A stretch of DNA of 64,000 nt from Smallanthus sonchifolius (taxonomy: Eukaryota; Streptophyta; Magnoliopsida; Asterales; Asteraceae): the NCBI GenBank assembly GCA_023525975.1, contig CM042029.1:87526849-87590848 (forward strand), read 5' to 3'. Below the pieces are notes generated by a model. It ran no database searches and was not told where the DNA came from. It worked only from the letters and a program-made list of their open reading frames with translations. This document shows positions 1-11,279 of the stretch, in pieces. The position numbers and the translations under genes are program-made. Each line of letters begins with the position of its first letter. The stretch's first letter is position 1.

Positions 1-111
1 TATGGACCAATAGGGACATTGATTGTCATTATATATTTTTCAAATTAGAGTGAAGTACATATGCGGTGTATCAAAATTTTAGATTTAGTTCATAGCTTTT
101 CAAAAGTACTT

Positions 112-300
112 AAATTGATCCATGTGATTTGCACTTTGTAATATATTTAGTCACCAATCAACAAATCTAAAAGTTTTAAAAGGTTCAAGTTAAAGACTAA
201 ATACATTACAAAGTGTAAACCACATGGACCATACATGTATTTTTGACAAAATTTGATGACTAAATATGTTATAAAATGCAAACCCAATGAACCATCCATG
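112..300. mobile_element. Foldback (inverted-repeat) element
   Basis: Arms of about 45 bases at 112-155 and 254-300 are imperfect reverse complements (tttgcactttgtaa-type core next to tttagtcacc), giving a long hairpin. It has no ORF. The sequence resembles short plant TIR elements; the family is not identified. Copies lie at 29278-29466 and 57149-57337. Confidence 0.6.
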
Positions 301-302
301 TA

Positions 303-696
303 GTTTAGTGTTCAAATTATCTAATCTAATCTAAACTACAAAAGGCATATTGCTAACATGTTATGCATTATGTACAACTCCTTAATGCATAACTTGATGG
401 CAAAATGGTAATTTGATTAAACTTTGACCCCTTTAAACATCTTCTTTACTTTTATATTTCTCAACTTTATATTCACACACACTCTGTCATTCTCTAACAT
501 AAGAATTTTGTTAATTTTTTATTTTCTTTTTAGAAAAATCAATTCTTAGATTTTTATATTTACTTTTTCACTTTAGAAGTTTCTAGGCCGATTTTTTCAG
601 TTTAGTTTTTCCCTAAAGGCTATAATGATAAAAATAAATATAAGAAAATTTTAATAATTTTTATTGTATTTTGTATTGAATAATTATCATGACTAA
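303..696. other. AT-rich spacer, no gene seen
   Basis: Low-complexity AT-rich sequence without a credible ORF, splice pattern or RNA gene. It is present in all three units (29469-29862 and 57340-57733). Confidence 0.7.
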
Positions 697-1103
697 TCTA
701 TACTATATAATAAATAAAGGTTTTACAATGTCACATGTCATCTTCATATTAATTTATATGCATTTTTTTCCGTCTCTTTCTATTAATAAATATACTTTCA
801 TATTTTCAATAGTAATATATCTTTAAACAAATTATTAATTATATTAATAAAAAATATTTACTTTAAATTATCTTATATTATACGAAGTTTTGAAAGTCAA
901 ATTACATTGAATAGTATTTGATATTATTTTGAAACTCAATTATATATTAATTTTTATATTTTTTTGATTTTGTTTTCTATTGTTAATATATGTAATACAT
1001 TTTTTCACCTATAAGATATATATGTATATATATTTATATAAAGATTTAACATTTTTATATATTAGTATTTTTCACCCTGTGTAGTACACAAGTTTTAAGC
1101 TAG
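697..1103 (+). mobile_element. Small non-autonomous Helitron
   Basis: It starts with TCTATACTATATAATAAATA preceded by A and ends in CTAG followed by T, the A|TC...CTRR|T arrangement of Helitrons. A short imperfect palindrome (ctgtgtagtacacaag) stands about 10 bases before the 3' end. It has no ORF. The 407-bp size and termini match at least three other elements in this window. Confidence 0.8.
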
Positions 1104-1129
1104 TATTCTAATATAAGAAATTGTAACAG

Positions 1130-1134
<5 letters not shown>

Positions 1135-1161
<27 letters not shown>
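1135..1161. repeat. TA microsatellite
   Basis: Uninterrupted TA dinucleotides. The unit B copy (near 30301) is clearly shorter, a normal length polymorphism between array units. Confidence 0.9.
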
Positions 1162-1164
<3 letters not shown>

Positions 1165-1189
1165 ATAAATCAATTGTCTTTTATTATAA

Positions 1190-3290
1190 TGTCAGTCCCC
1201 AAACCCAGGAGGCCTCACGTATTGGATTTACTCATCAACACATAACACTTAAACATAAGAAATTCACTAACACGGCGGAAACGATTTAAAAGTTCAACAT
1301 ACGCAGCGAAAACATAACATGTCTAAACGTAACTTGACAATTACAATTGAAACTTGTCTTAACAACATAATCAAAAGAAACATAAACGGGATGCCAGATG
1401 CTGAATCTTCGGGTAACTCTTCTTGCCAAGCCAAGCATCCGTTTCCATCTACTGTCACCTACACTTAACTGATGTGCATACTAAAAATCAGCAACGCTAA
1501 ACGTTTACTTTAAATCAATCATATAAAAGATTTACTAATACACACGTACTGCCCTTAAGGCAAAAACTCTACATACTTTACTTTTCAAATTAATTTAAAA
1601 CATATAATAAACCGTCAATTCCTTTACAATGTACCGCCCTCATGGCTCACGTCCATGAACCGACAAGTACCTGGTCAATGCCCCCATGGCCAACGGCCAT
1701 GAATCGACAATACCGCTTATCCGTCAATTCTCTTGTCACTATTATACCGCCCCCATGGCTCACGTCCATGAACCGACGAGTACCTGGTCAATGCCCCCAT
1801 GGCTCACATCCATGAACCGACACTACCGCTTAACGCTAAGGGGAGGTTGCGTGGACCTCCCGAGAAACCGCCGTCACTCATCCCAGTTGTACAACCGTTA
1901 ATGAACCATAAATGTTCTTACTAATGAGTAGAACCCATAACTGACATATTGTACATGTAACATCTGTCTCAAGGACCTTTACAGATGGTACACATTCCCG
2001 TAGGAAATTTATTCAAAAACTTTCTTTAAGTTGGTCATAACTTTTAACATATATTATGCCTTTGTTTATGTATATGAAAGTATAGTAAACGCTTGCCATA
2101 AATACCTTTACTCTTACCGAAATATAGCTTTACACATATATCTTGCCTTTGTTTACGTATATGAAAATATAGTAAACGCTTGCCAAAAATATATGTCTTT
2201 ACCTTACTGAAACATGGTTTGAATAAATATTATGCCTTTGTTTATGTATATATTAAAAATAGTAAACGCTTGTCATAAATAGATATTTATTCTTATCAAA
2301 GCGTACATTTGCCTCTTTTAAACTTTACACTAAAACATAGCTTTCACTTTGTTTATTAATATATAAAATATAATAAATACTTAACACTAAGTATACACAC
2401 CACCCCTAAAGTAGGCAAAAAGGGGATTAGAACTCACCTGACTTTCTTAGCTACTCTTCTTAAGGCTCACGATCTGTATGAGTAGTCATAAACGAAACGT
2501 GTTAACACCATGTCATATTAAAACTATCAGTCCGAAATCTACTAGTCAAAAACTCTGCTTGACCGAAATCTCCTTTCGATCGAAATCTATTTCGGTCGAA
2601 AAGTCTTGTCCGAAAATCATTTCGCCCGAAATGTCTTTCATCCAAAGACGTTCCTTCGAAATCTGATCCGTCTGAAATCTCTTTTCGACCGAAATCACTT
2701 TTCGATCGAAATCTCACACTTTGTCCGAAATACTTTTCGGACGAACTGGACTTTGCGATTCATTCATCGAATTTTCGGACGATTCATCTGATCTAAGCTA
2801 GATTCTTCGTTTTTGATCCAAAATCTCAACTTTTTACGTCCAAACTGTTATAATCTTATCCATGAAGCTGAATTTATGGTTTATATTCAAAAACACACAT
2901 AAAAATATAATCTTTTTGAAGAAAACTTATTGAAACCCTAAAACCCATTTTAAACAAAAACTCATATCTGAATGAGTTTTGTTACCTGATTGTGCTTAAT
3001 TCTTCGAAGAAGCTTCAAACAAATGTCGGAGAAGAAGGTTGGGCCGATCTTTGGTCAAACCGCCACTGTCTCTCTCTCTCTCTATACACGTTTCTCTCTC
3101 TAGAATGATGATGAAGATAAAATGGAAAATGAGGAAAAGAATGGAGGGTTAGGGTCTTAAGGCCCACCCTCACCTCCAGCTCGGCCCACCTAGCGACTCG
3201 GCCCGAGGTCCGGTCCGTCTCGTTTCTTCTCCTTTATTTCCATGTAAATCCCGTGCTCGTTCTATCGCTTTCGAAATACGGGATGTTACA
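1190..3290 (-). mobile_element. Solo LTR, about 2.1 kb
   Basis: The block begins TGTCAGTCCCC and ends CGGGATGTTACA, so it has TG...CA ends, and it is flanked by the 5-bp duplication TATAA (1185-1189 and 3291-3295). Read on the minus strand it starts TGTAACATCCCG, a start common in plant Ty3/gypsy LTRs. No internal retrotransposon coding region or second LTR is present, so I call it a solo LTR left by LTR-LTR recombination. It contains degenerate internal repeats: four copies of an ATGGCTCACGTCCATGAACC-like motif (about 1637-1825), three 86-90-bp units (about 2050-2280) and a CCGAAAT-rich stretch (2540-2740). Confidence 0.82.
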
Positions 3291-3295
3291 TATAA

Positions 3296-3753
3296 CAAAG
3301 CTAATTGGTTTCTTTTTATTTTTCTTATACATTCTTAAAAAAAAATTGTTTTATAAAGTTTGGAATTTACCATCAACGTGCTCATTTTTATGGGTGTTTC
3401 AATGTTCGTTTTTTCTCAGGATAAACATTTTTAACTACTTTTTGACCGTTTAGTTTTTTTTTCTTTTTGGCATAAAGTTTTATTTTTATTTTTTTAATTT
3501 CTTTTTTTTACTTACCTAAATCATTTTAAGTTTTTATACGGTTTGATCTTTTTGTTAAATATTTATTTTTGAGTTCATTAGATAGTTTTCTAAATGTCTT
3601 AAACTTTTTTATACGTCCATTTTTCGTTATTTAAGAATATACAGTTGTGTAGTTACTATGTTTATATGTGTTTCGATGTGTTCAGCGGTTTAGTATGACG
3701 TGACAACAAGTGTGTTCGTGGCAACGTTTCAACGTCATATTTTCAAGGTTCTA
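3296..3753. other. T-rich spacer, no gene seen
   Basis: T-rich sequence upstream of a Helitron-type 3' end. No supported gene. It may be the body of a Helitron whose 5' end I cannot place. Confidence 0.5.
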
Positions 3754-3778
3754 CGCCCCCGCGGGGTATTAATACTAG
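3754..3778 (+). mobile_element. Helitron 3' terminus
   Basis: The GC hairpin GCCCCCGCGGGG is followed by TATTAATACTAG and then T, a classic plant Helitron 3' end. No matching 5' end can be assigned on the plus strand. The element is either truncated or was interrupted by the solo LTR. The unit B copy ends at 32922. Confidence 0.65.
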
Positions 3779-3942
3779 TTTATATACAATGAATACGTAT
3801 CAAATCTTTTCACTACCAAGTACCAACTCTTAACATTATTGGGTCATTTAGCTTTGTTTTAATAACGGGTCAAGCCCAAGTAAGAGTGCGTATGTTGGCT
3901 ATATGAGCCTATACACATGATGTGTCTTTAATTGTTGGTAGA

Positions 3943-4082
3943 AGAGGTGCAAAGTTCAAATATCCGGAACCGGGTACATAGGGTATGGGCTTTCAACCAA
4001 GAATCGGACCCGAAACCGGAGCCGGTTCCTTCTAATACCCGATTTTCCGGAACCGATCATACCCGAAACCGGTAATCATAGA
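3943..4082. mobile_element. hAT-like relic with ACCGG subterminal repeats
   Basis: AGAGGTGCAAA at the left end resembles the termini of the two other hAT-type elements here, followed by dispersed ccggaacc/cccgaaacc motifs typical of their subterminal regions. The right terminus is not recognisable. The unit B version (from 33084) has an extra 24-bp repeat. Confidence 0.5.
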
Positions 4083-4266
4083 TAAATTAATAAACCTGTA
4101 TTAATCTCATATCATATATATAGTGACTTATTCTACTAACTACAGGTGCACATTTTGGGTATAATTCGTGTTTAATTTATACTTTAAAAACTAATTTTAT
4201 TTGAATTTCTTTTTTATATTATTTTACAAAAATGTTTGAACATTTAATATAACCAAAGATATGAAT

Positions 4267-7200
4267 TCAAACAAGAGCAGCATATAGAAGTAAGTTCCAT
4301 GTGTCTGGAAGGCCAGCAAGACACCAATGTGTGCAATCCATTCCTTTATAGGCATTAAAACTGCTTGGGTGTGCATCTTTTCTCAATTGAGAGAGTCTTG
4401 TTATGTTGAGCAATGACACTGGTTTCATGATACCACTCAGAACTTGCTCCACCACCATCTCCGCCATCGGTACGCCGCCAGGGTATGTTGATCCATCCAT
4501 CGGAACCGTTTCTTTGGCACAATTTGTCACACCCGTCTTGTTCCAGTCTGACCCACTGAAGAAATTTTGATTTCAATAGTTAATAAATATGTAGCAATTG
4601 CAATCCATTTATATACATAAAAAAACTCGATTTTGGTCATCTTTTATTTTGAACTCTAAAAACCTAAGCGTTTTTTCCTCTCGTTTTACTACTTTAAAGT
4701 TACAAATTTACACTTACAGACACATATATCAATTGTGTTTAAAGCACAAATTTTGATTAGCCGTTTTTTAGCCTTTTAAGTTTAGCATAAAACATCTAAT
4801 CGGTTTAAGTTTTTAAAAAAGTATCATTTTAAAAAATTTATAGACATAGATAGGTCAACCCTTGACCCAAAACTAATAGGTTAAACTAAACATCTATTCA
4901 CATGTTCGATCTAAAATTGACTTGAACCCATATAAATTAAGGGAAAATCACGAGAATAAACATTTTAACCCATTTTTTTTTACTAAAATAAACATTACTT
5001 TTAGCTCAATAAAAAATAAACGTATACAAAAGCTACCAATGAGAAAACGTCACGTAAACTAACCTGACTAAAAAGACTAGACTTTAACTGGCATAGAAAA
5101 AGAGATAAAACACATGGGGTCCATAAAAGAAACCAATAAGAAAATGCCACATAAACTAATACGGCTATTTAGCCGGTAAGTACATGTGGCTTGTTTTGAT
5201 TTATTGGTTTTTTGGATCCATCCACGTGCTTTTTCTCTTTTTCGTGCCGGCTAAAGTTTAGCCCTTTTAGCCGGGTTAGCTTACGTGGTGTTTTCTGATT
5301 AATTGATTTTGGATATATTTATTTTGATGTGGACTAAAAGTGAATGTACATCTTAAAAAAATTGGTTAAAATGTATATTTTTGGTGATTTTCCCTTAAAT
5401 TAAACACGCACCAACGAATGCTATATTTGCTCAAGCTCTTTAATGTTACAATTAACACACGAGATGGTATGAAAAAAGCAAATCCGGTCATGAACCAAAC
5501 GTTACGGGTCACTAGGGACGCGTGCGTGAGCTATTTCTCGTAAAAAAAAAGGGTAAGCAAACGTTACTTGTAATGAGACGGAGAAACTCCTTGAAAAAAC
5601 AACGTGGTTTTCTCGGTGTCTATATCCGAATCAACCCAATTCGCCCAAGTCTTTAAAGCCCCTTCAAAAGCAACCATTCTATCCATGTCCTTGGTAATTT
5701 TGGTGCCTATTTGGATATAATCCCATCTACATCAAATTACAATGTCCATTAGTAAACTATCTACCGTTATAAAGTCACATGAACAAGCGACTCGCATACG
5801 CACGGTTGTTTTTCTCCTCGACGATACCACCAAAGCCAAGTATTAAAGATCAAAACGTCGTTGTCCTTCCATACATCTCCGTTTGTAATGGAATCTAGCT
5901 TCAAAACACGACCGATGTCTTCCTCCACAATGTCGACCAAATAATGAGACAAGAAAACTGAAATCGAAACTCCATAATCCTACAATATAACATAATAATT
6001 TGTTCATAATCTTTTGAAAAACATAGTCTAACCTGAAAAAATAAATGATTGTAACCTCAAATGTGACCGTTGTTGTTGAGTTGATGGTATCCTCGGTTAT
6101 AATAGATTGTGGTGGCAAAGAACCATGAAGAAGACACACCATTGATTGCCATTGATTTACGCTTACTGAATCTCCGATGAACATTATTTTCTTTCCGGTC
6201 ATCTTTCGTAAGAATTCTTCAGCATTGAAACTGCAATGTAGTCAAGTTTTCAATAAGTTTACAAATTAGAAAAGAAATAAAATAATAATGATGACATCAT
6301 TTAATTTAATGCATATATGACTATATGAGTCACATGATTAAATATAAATTGACCTTCGATTGCTACTTTTTTTCTTTTAATGGAAATGAAATATGGTGCC
6401 ATTATTCTAATATATGTGATATATTAAAAAACATAAAAAAGAAATCATTAAATGCATATTATTATAATATAATTGAAATACATTAGTAATCAAGTTTTCT
6501 ATTAAAGTCATGAAAGCTTTTTCTCCTCTAAAGTAACTTAATTTTTATTAATTATGTATTCATCCTTGTAAAGTATTGTATATGTTAAAAAAAATAAAAA
6601 TCAAGTGAAACAAATGTAACATGTATAATCTGGTTTACTATTTGGTGACTTTAAAGAAAAAAAAAGTTTAAGTCAAACGTATTAAAACATTTAAAAACTT
6701 GATTACTATTATATAAAGTTACATTTTCTTTAAATATGTAAGAAAATTATTTTATTTTAAATCCCCCAATAGCTATAATAAATAAATATGAAAAAATTAA
6801 CCAAAAACCACATGAAGATGAAATTAATGACGTAATTAAGCATTACACGTGTATATTGTGACATTCCAAACTAGGCGTATAGAGAGACAATATAGTGCGC
6901 GTTTGGATTAAAAGAATAACAGACAACATCTAACATTCACGTATCTATCTATATGCTCATATATTTGTAATTTGTAATTTGCAATTTGTTTGTTTCAAGT
7001 GTGTGTATATTGTGCATGTATCATACAAAAATAAAAACGCCGTAAAAAAGAGATTCTAGGCAAGTGGAGGTGGGGGGTTGGGGCCAGTGGTAAGAGAAGA
7101 GTAACACAAAAGAGATTCTGAATTCAAATCTTGTCAAGGCAACAAAAAAAATGTCGTTAAAAAAATTACCTGGGCAAGTTGCAATTGGTGGGCTGCCATC

Positions 7201-7417
7201 TGAACTTGAGGTAGTTTAGATCGGGTCGGCCATATTTGACGCAGTCGTATTCCTTTCTTATGGGTGGACATTTCGATGAATCATACATGGGATACGACTC
7301 GTCGTACACCCAACTTCCTTGGTACAAATCGCACTCATCATCGTACATTGTCGCTCCCGAAACAAGTGCACAAAATATAACCACACACCAACATCCTCTT
7401 TCAATCCCACCACCCAT
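4267..7417 (-). CDS. TRICHOME BIREFRINGENCE-LIKE (TBL/DUF231) protein, five exons
   Basis: Predicted Golgi polysaccharide O-acetyltransferase family member, acting on cell-wall polymers; the substrate cannot be told. Exons on the minus strand: 7417-7170, 6230-6056, 5979-5804, 5726-5568, 4555-4267, all with GT/AG borders and compatible phases, giving 348 residues. I start at the ATG at 7417 because it is followed by a hydrophobic signal-type segment (residues ~8-22); an in-frame ATG at 7552 would translate the TA/GA tract. The PMR5-N region covers residues ~27-82 (CDLYQGSWVYDESYP). The family GDS motif is at 102-104, within KKIMFIGDS. The C-terminal DxxH motif is D326-C-T-H329, within DCTHWCLAGLPDTWN; most relatives have LPG where this has LAG. 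No lesion seen. Intron 4 contains a foldback MITE. Family assignment is firm; expression is not shown. Confidence 0.9.
4940..5396. mobile_element. Foldback MITE inside TBL intron 4
   Basis: The ends AGGGAAAATCAC and GTGATTTTCCCTT are inverted. Complementarity continues inward through most of both arms (ccaatgagaaaacgtcacgt against acgtggtgttttctgatt). The element is flanked by a 6-bp direct repeat AAATTA (4934-4939, 5397-5402). It has no ORF. It does not disturb the splice sites of the surrounding intron (4556-5567). Confidence 0.78.
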
Positions 7418-7460
7418 CACCAATCCCACCACACAGTAGTAGTACAGATCGAGACACAAA

Positions 7461-7461
7461 T

Positions 7462-7500
<39 letters not shown>
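7461..7500. promoter_or_regulatory. TA/GA tract in the TBL 5' region
   Basis: About 20 bases of TA followed on the plus strand by about 20 bases of AG lie 45-85 bases upstream of the TBL start at 7417. On the minus strand this reads as CT-rich leader next to a TATA-rich tract, a common plant core-promoter or 5'UTR arrangement. Its position fits; no transcription data. Confidence 0.4.
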
Positions 7501-7503
<3 letters not shown>

Positions 7504-8000
7504 TTGCTTTTATTTGAAGAGAGGAGGAGCAAGGTGATGTGGGACCACCCACGTTTGCATATTAACGTTAGACTTAATGTTTTAGAAAATGGTTTTGCAT
7601 TTGCTGTCTAACCAGCGGTTTGACCAAGACTTAAATTTCATTATGTGATATTAGTTCTCACAGAGGTCAAATCTACAATTCAAAGGATTAAAGTTTATGG
7701 AACATTAATTAATCATAGATTTAAAAATAATTTCTAACTAAATAGTTCTAAAAGGTGACATTACCATACTATAAAAAAGATTAGGGTTCAAATCTTGTAG
7801 GTTACAAATTGTGATATATTTATAAAAAAATCTAAGAATTGTTGTTAAAAAAAAATAAAGATTTCTAAAAAGCTTACGAGATTATTGTTAATAATGATTG
7901 TAACATAAATCTTGAAGAAGAAAATTTGGAACTCACGATATAAAATATTAAAATACTATTAGTTTAGTGAATTCTCTTTTTTAGTTTTTTTTTGCATCAG

Positions 8001-8215
8001 ATGGTCTAACGGTTGGGGATTTTATTATCTTAATCAGGCCCAGAGTCCTCATCCTGGTTCGAACCTCACCCCATACTATCCAGGAGGAAACCCACATTAA
8101 CTGGGAAAAACTCACTGACTTAACTTGAAACATTTTTTGTTCTAAACGAGACTCGAACATATAACCTCCTATTTGAAAAGTCGTGAGTTTACCACTCGAC
8201 TCATGGTAAATTCTT
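8001..8215 (+). mobile_element. SINE with inverted tRNA-like ends
   Basis: The left end has an A-box-like stretch (TGGTCTAACGGTTGGGG) and a B box (GGTTCGAACC, 8055-8064). The right end read on the minus strand has a second tRNA-like head (GTCGAGTGGTAAAC, then GTTCGAGTCTCG). The same layout occurs at 14223-14458. Unit B keeps only the last ~40 bases (36046-36088) because of its deletion. Ends are approximate; no clear target duplication. Confidence 0.6.
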
Positions 8216-8500
8216 TTTTAGTGGGGTTAAAAAAACATTGATTTAGATACCGAATACAAATGTTTGAATATTATTGGTTAAATAAATAAACTTGTGTGGG
8301 TAAAATATATAATTACACAAATGCATAAGGTTTTTTGATAAATGGATATACATGTAAATAATTAAAATCAATCACAAAAATTGTATTTAATTATATATTT
8401 TCCGGAATATGAGAATGTAAATTGCGTACATTATCACATTTACAATTTTCATAATAATATTAAAAAATTGCATTGCTTGCATATGTAATATCACATTTAC

Positions 8501-8884
8501 AGTTTTCTGTTAGTTTTTTTTTCAAATTTACTAATATACCCCTTATTTCTTTTCTTCTTCATCAGACTCAATAAAATGTATATAAGACTCAATAAAATGT
8601 TAGTTTTCGTACAAATTTACCCGATGACAGTGGAAACGGAACGAGGATGGTGTTCCGATGACGGAAACAGTTTTCACCACGTGAATCCCCCGTCACCTAG
8701 TTCGCCGTGGTCATCGTCGCCGTTCTACGATCAGCAACACTATCGACAGGCACTTGTTTGATGTGTGTAAAAATGTGAGTGTAAAAAAATGAAGTCAAAA
8801 TTGCTTTTTGTGTCTGATGGTTGAAGAAGAAAAAAGGGATGAGGGATATATTAGTAAATTTGTAACAAAAACTTACAGAAAACT
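8501..8884. mobile_element. TIR element, about 385 bp
   Basis: 8501-8545 and 8840-8884 are imperfect inverted repeats built around AGTTTTCTGTTAG and AAATTTACTAATATA. The interior is notably GC-richer than its surroundings, with an open frame at 8576-8761 that resembles nothing I know. The unit B copy is 36373-36756. Confidence 0.55.
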
Positions 8885-9349
8885 TAACGGAGTTAAGTAC
8901 CAAGGACCCAAAGTGTTAAAACATTAAACGTCAGGGATGAATGTGTTATATAGGGACGAAAACTGAAGTTTACTCTAAAAAATATTATATACGTTTATGA
9001 TTAAAAATACTAAATAATATATTGTTTTATATACACACTTACGATTATATAAAAAATAATCAAACAAATACATATAATATTAAATAATAAAAACTTGTCT
9101 AGTCTAATTAAGCTTGAGGATGCGAAATTATTAAGAAGTCAAGCTTGACCTATAGATATGAAGCTCGACACCAAGTTCTTTTTTTATTAGTTTGACATTG
9201 GTTTTTTTTTACTTCCATATGCAATCAATGCAATTTTGTAATATTAAGAAGTCGAGCCGGAGAATCCTACGCTCAAATCACTGTCGGTAATATCATATTT
9301 TTGAAGGTTTATTTGATATTTTTTTAGAAAAATATAAAGTGAGGTATTA

Positions 9350-9740
9350 TGGATATAGTAAAATGATGATGTGACGCTTTAATTTTAGTTATAACAATAA
9401 TTCGTTACTTTTCCCCATTCATCTTTAAATATTTTTTGTGTATCTAGTATCTTGTTGTCCAAGATTATTATGTTTATATACTAGCTTAGGCTCCCGTGTA
9501 ATACACACAGATTAAAAATATCAATACATAAATTTCTTAAATTTTATTTATGTATTTTACATGTGTAAAAATGTATTACTATACATATATTAAGGATATA
9601 AAATAAAATTCAAAATATATAAAAAGATAATATATAATTGAGTTTCGGAAATACGTCAATTACTATTTGATTTAATTTGATTTTCATTTACTATTTGATT
9701 GAAAATAAAATTATGTAATTAGATTTCAAAAAAATTTATA
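9350..9740. repeat. 390-bp direct repeat, left copy (R1)
   Basis: About 390 bases similar to 10383-10774. Both copies contain the 3' end of a minus-strand Helitron (CTAG at 9481-9484, hairpin CCCGTGTAATACACACAG nearby). R1 ends exactly where the next Helitron begins. The unit B copy is 37221-37611. Confidence 0.75.
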
Positions 9741-10380
9741 TCTATACTATATAATAAAGGGAAACCACGGGGGACACGTGTCACTCTCTGGTTACTTATC
9801 ACCTTTATTTTCACGCCTATCTCTCCTATTAAATATTATTTTTTCTATTTTTCTCCCCTATTAAATAATAATATTAAATAATAATCTTTATATTAATAAA
9901 TAAAATTATATTGACACGTGTCACTTTCTGGTTCATTTTTATCATTTTTTTCCGCCTCTCTCTCTCTCATATTGAATAATGATATTAAAAGTCTAATTAC
10001 AGATACTTATTATTTAATTATAAATAGTCATTATATTATCAATCAAATCAACTTAATATGAACTAACATTTATCAATTAAATTAAAAAAATAATATTCAG
10101 TTAAAAAAAATGTTTTAAAAACTAACTTAACAGACCTTATAACTGTGACGACAAATTACATTTTTAAATACATATTTTGACGAGTGTGTGTGTTAACAAA
10201 TTACATTATATTTTATTCAACCGATGTAATGTATCGGTTTATTCAACCCGTGTATTACACGGGTTTTAAAAAATATAAAATTTTTATTATTACCGAATTT
10301 TTAAAAATATAAAATTTTTATTACTAAATATATAATATTTTTTTTATTCAACCCGTGTAATACACGAGATTTTAACCTAG
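9741..10380 (+). mobile_element. Non-autonomous Helitron, 640 bp
   Basis: It begins TCTATACTATATAATAAAGG after A and ends CCTAG before T. It has a 3' palindrome CCCGTGTAATACACGAG ahead of TTTTAACCTAG and a second perfect one (CCCGTGTATTACACGGG) near 10238-10254, suggesting a Helitron that absorbed the end of another. It has no ORF. Unit B copy: 37612-38250. Confidence 0.8.
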
Positions 10381-10382
10381 TT

Positions 10383-10774
10383 ATGGATACAATAAATTAA
10401 TGATGTGACATTTTATTTTAGTTATAACAATAATTCGTTACTTTTCCCCATTCATCTTCTTTAAATAATTTTTGTGTCTAGTATCTTGTTGTCCAAGATT
10501 ATTATGTTTATATACTAGCTTAGGCACCGTGTAATACATACGGATAAAAAATATCAATACATAAATTTTTCAAATTTTATTTATGTATTTTATAGGTGTA
10601 AAAATGTATTACTATACATATACTAAGGATATAAAATAAAATTCAAAATATGTACAAAGATAATATATAATTGGGTTTCGGAAATACGTCAATTACTATT
10701 TGATGTAATTTGACTTTTATTTACTATTTGATTGAAAATAAAATTACATAATTAGATTTCAAAAAAATTTATAA
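10383..10774. repeat. 390-bp direct repeat, right copy (R2)
   Basis: Second copy of R1, beginning two bases after the Helitron end at 10380. Similarity ends where the text becomes ataaaagataattt (after about 10774). Unit B copy: 38253-38644. Confidence 0.75.
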
Positions 10775-11252
10775 TAAAAGATAATTTAAAATAAATCTGT
10801 TTTATTAGTATAATCTATACTATATAATAAATAAAGGTTTTCTATGCAACGTGTCGCTTCCACATTCATCATAATCATTTTTTTCCCGCTTTTCACTCCT
10901 ATTAATTACACCACTATCCAAAAATAATAATATATTTTTAAAGAAAATACTAATCTTTATATTAATAAATCTTCTAACATATTTTGACGAGTTTATGTAT
11001 TAACAGATTATATTTTATTTCTCGGGTTTATTCAACCCGTGTAAAACACGAGTTTTTAAAAAATATTTTTTTTATTATTGAATATATAATATTATATTTA
11101 TTTAACTCGTGTAATACACGAGATTTTAACTTAGTAATTTATTAAAATATATGGGTGCATTTAATAAGAGAGAGATGCGAGAAAATAATGATGAGATTGA
11201 ATATGGTGACAACACGTGACATACAAAACATTTATTTATTATATAGTATAGA
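10515..11252 (-). mobile_element. Minus-strand Helitron, interrupted by another Helitron
   Basis: The minus-strand 5' end TCTATACTATATAATAAATA starts at 11252. The 3' end CTAG lies at 10518-10515, preceded by hairpin CCGTATGTATTACACGG. A plus-strand Helitron (10814-11134) sits inside. Unit B copy: 38385-39126. Confidence 0.65.
10814..11134 (+). mobile_element. Nested Helitron, about 320 bp
   Basis: It starts TCTATACTATATAATAAATA. The 3' hairpin CTCGTGTAATACACGAG is followed by ATTTTAACTTAG, a slightly degenerate terminus. In unit B (38684-39004) the last four bases TTAG are duplicated. Confidence 0.65.
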
Positions 11253-11279
11253 TAACTAGAATCATTCATTAACTTATCT

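Noticed and set aside
1686..1901. Open frame of 71 codons (and copy at 30836)
   Set aside because: It lies inside the solo LTR over short internal repeats (ATGGCTCACGTCCATGAACC-like), which create the open frame. No homology to a known protein.
2478..2791. CCGAAAT-rich repeats as a possible CRISPR-like array
   Set aside because: Irregular short spacers, repeats of 6-9 bases, plant DNA, inside an LTR.
3253..3453. 66-codon frame crossing the LTR end
   Set aside because: T-rich, spans the LTR border and target duplication, no exon signals.
7236..7439. Plus-strand frame opposite TBL exon 1
   Set aside because: Antisense shadow of a clear coding exon.
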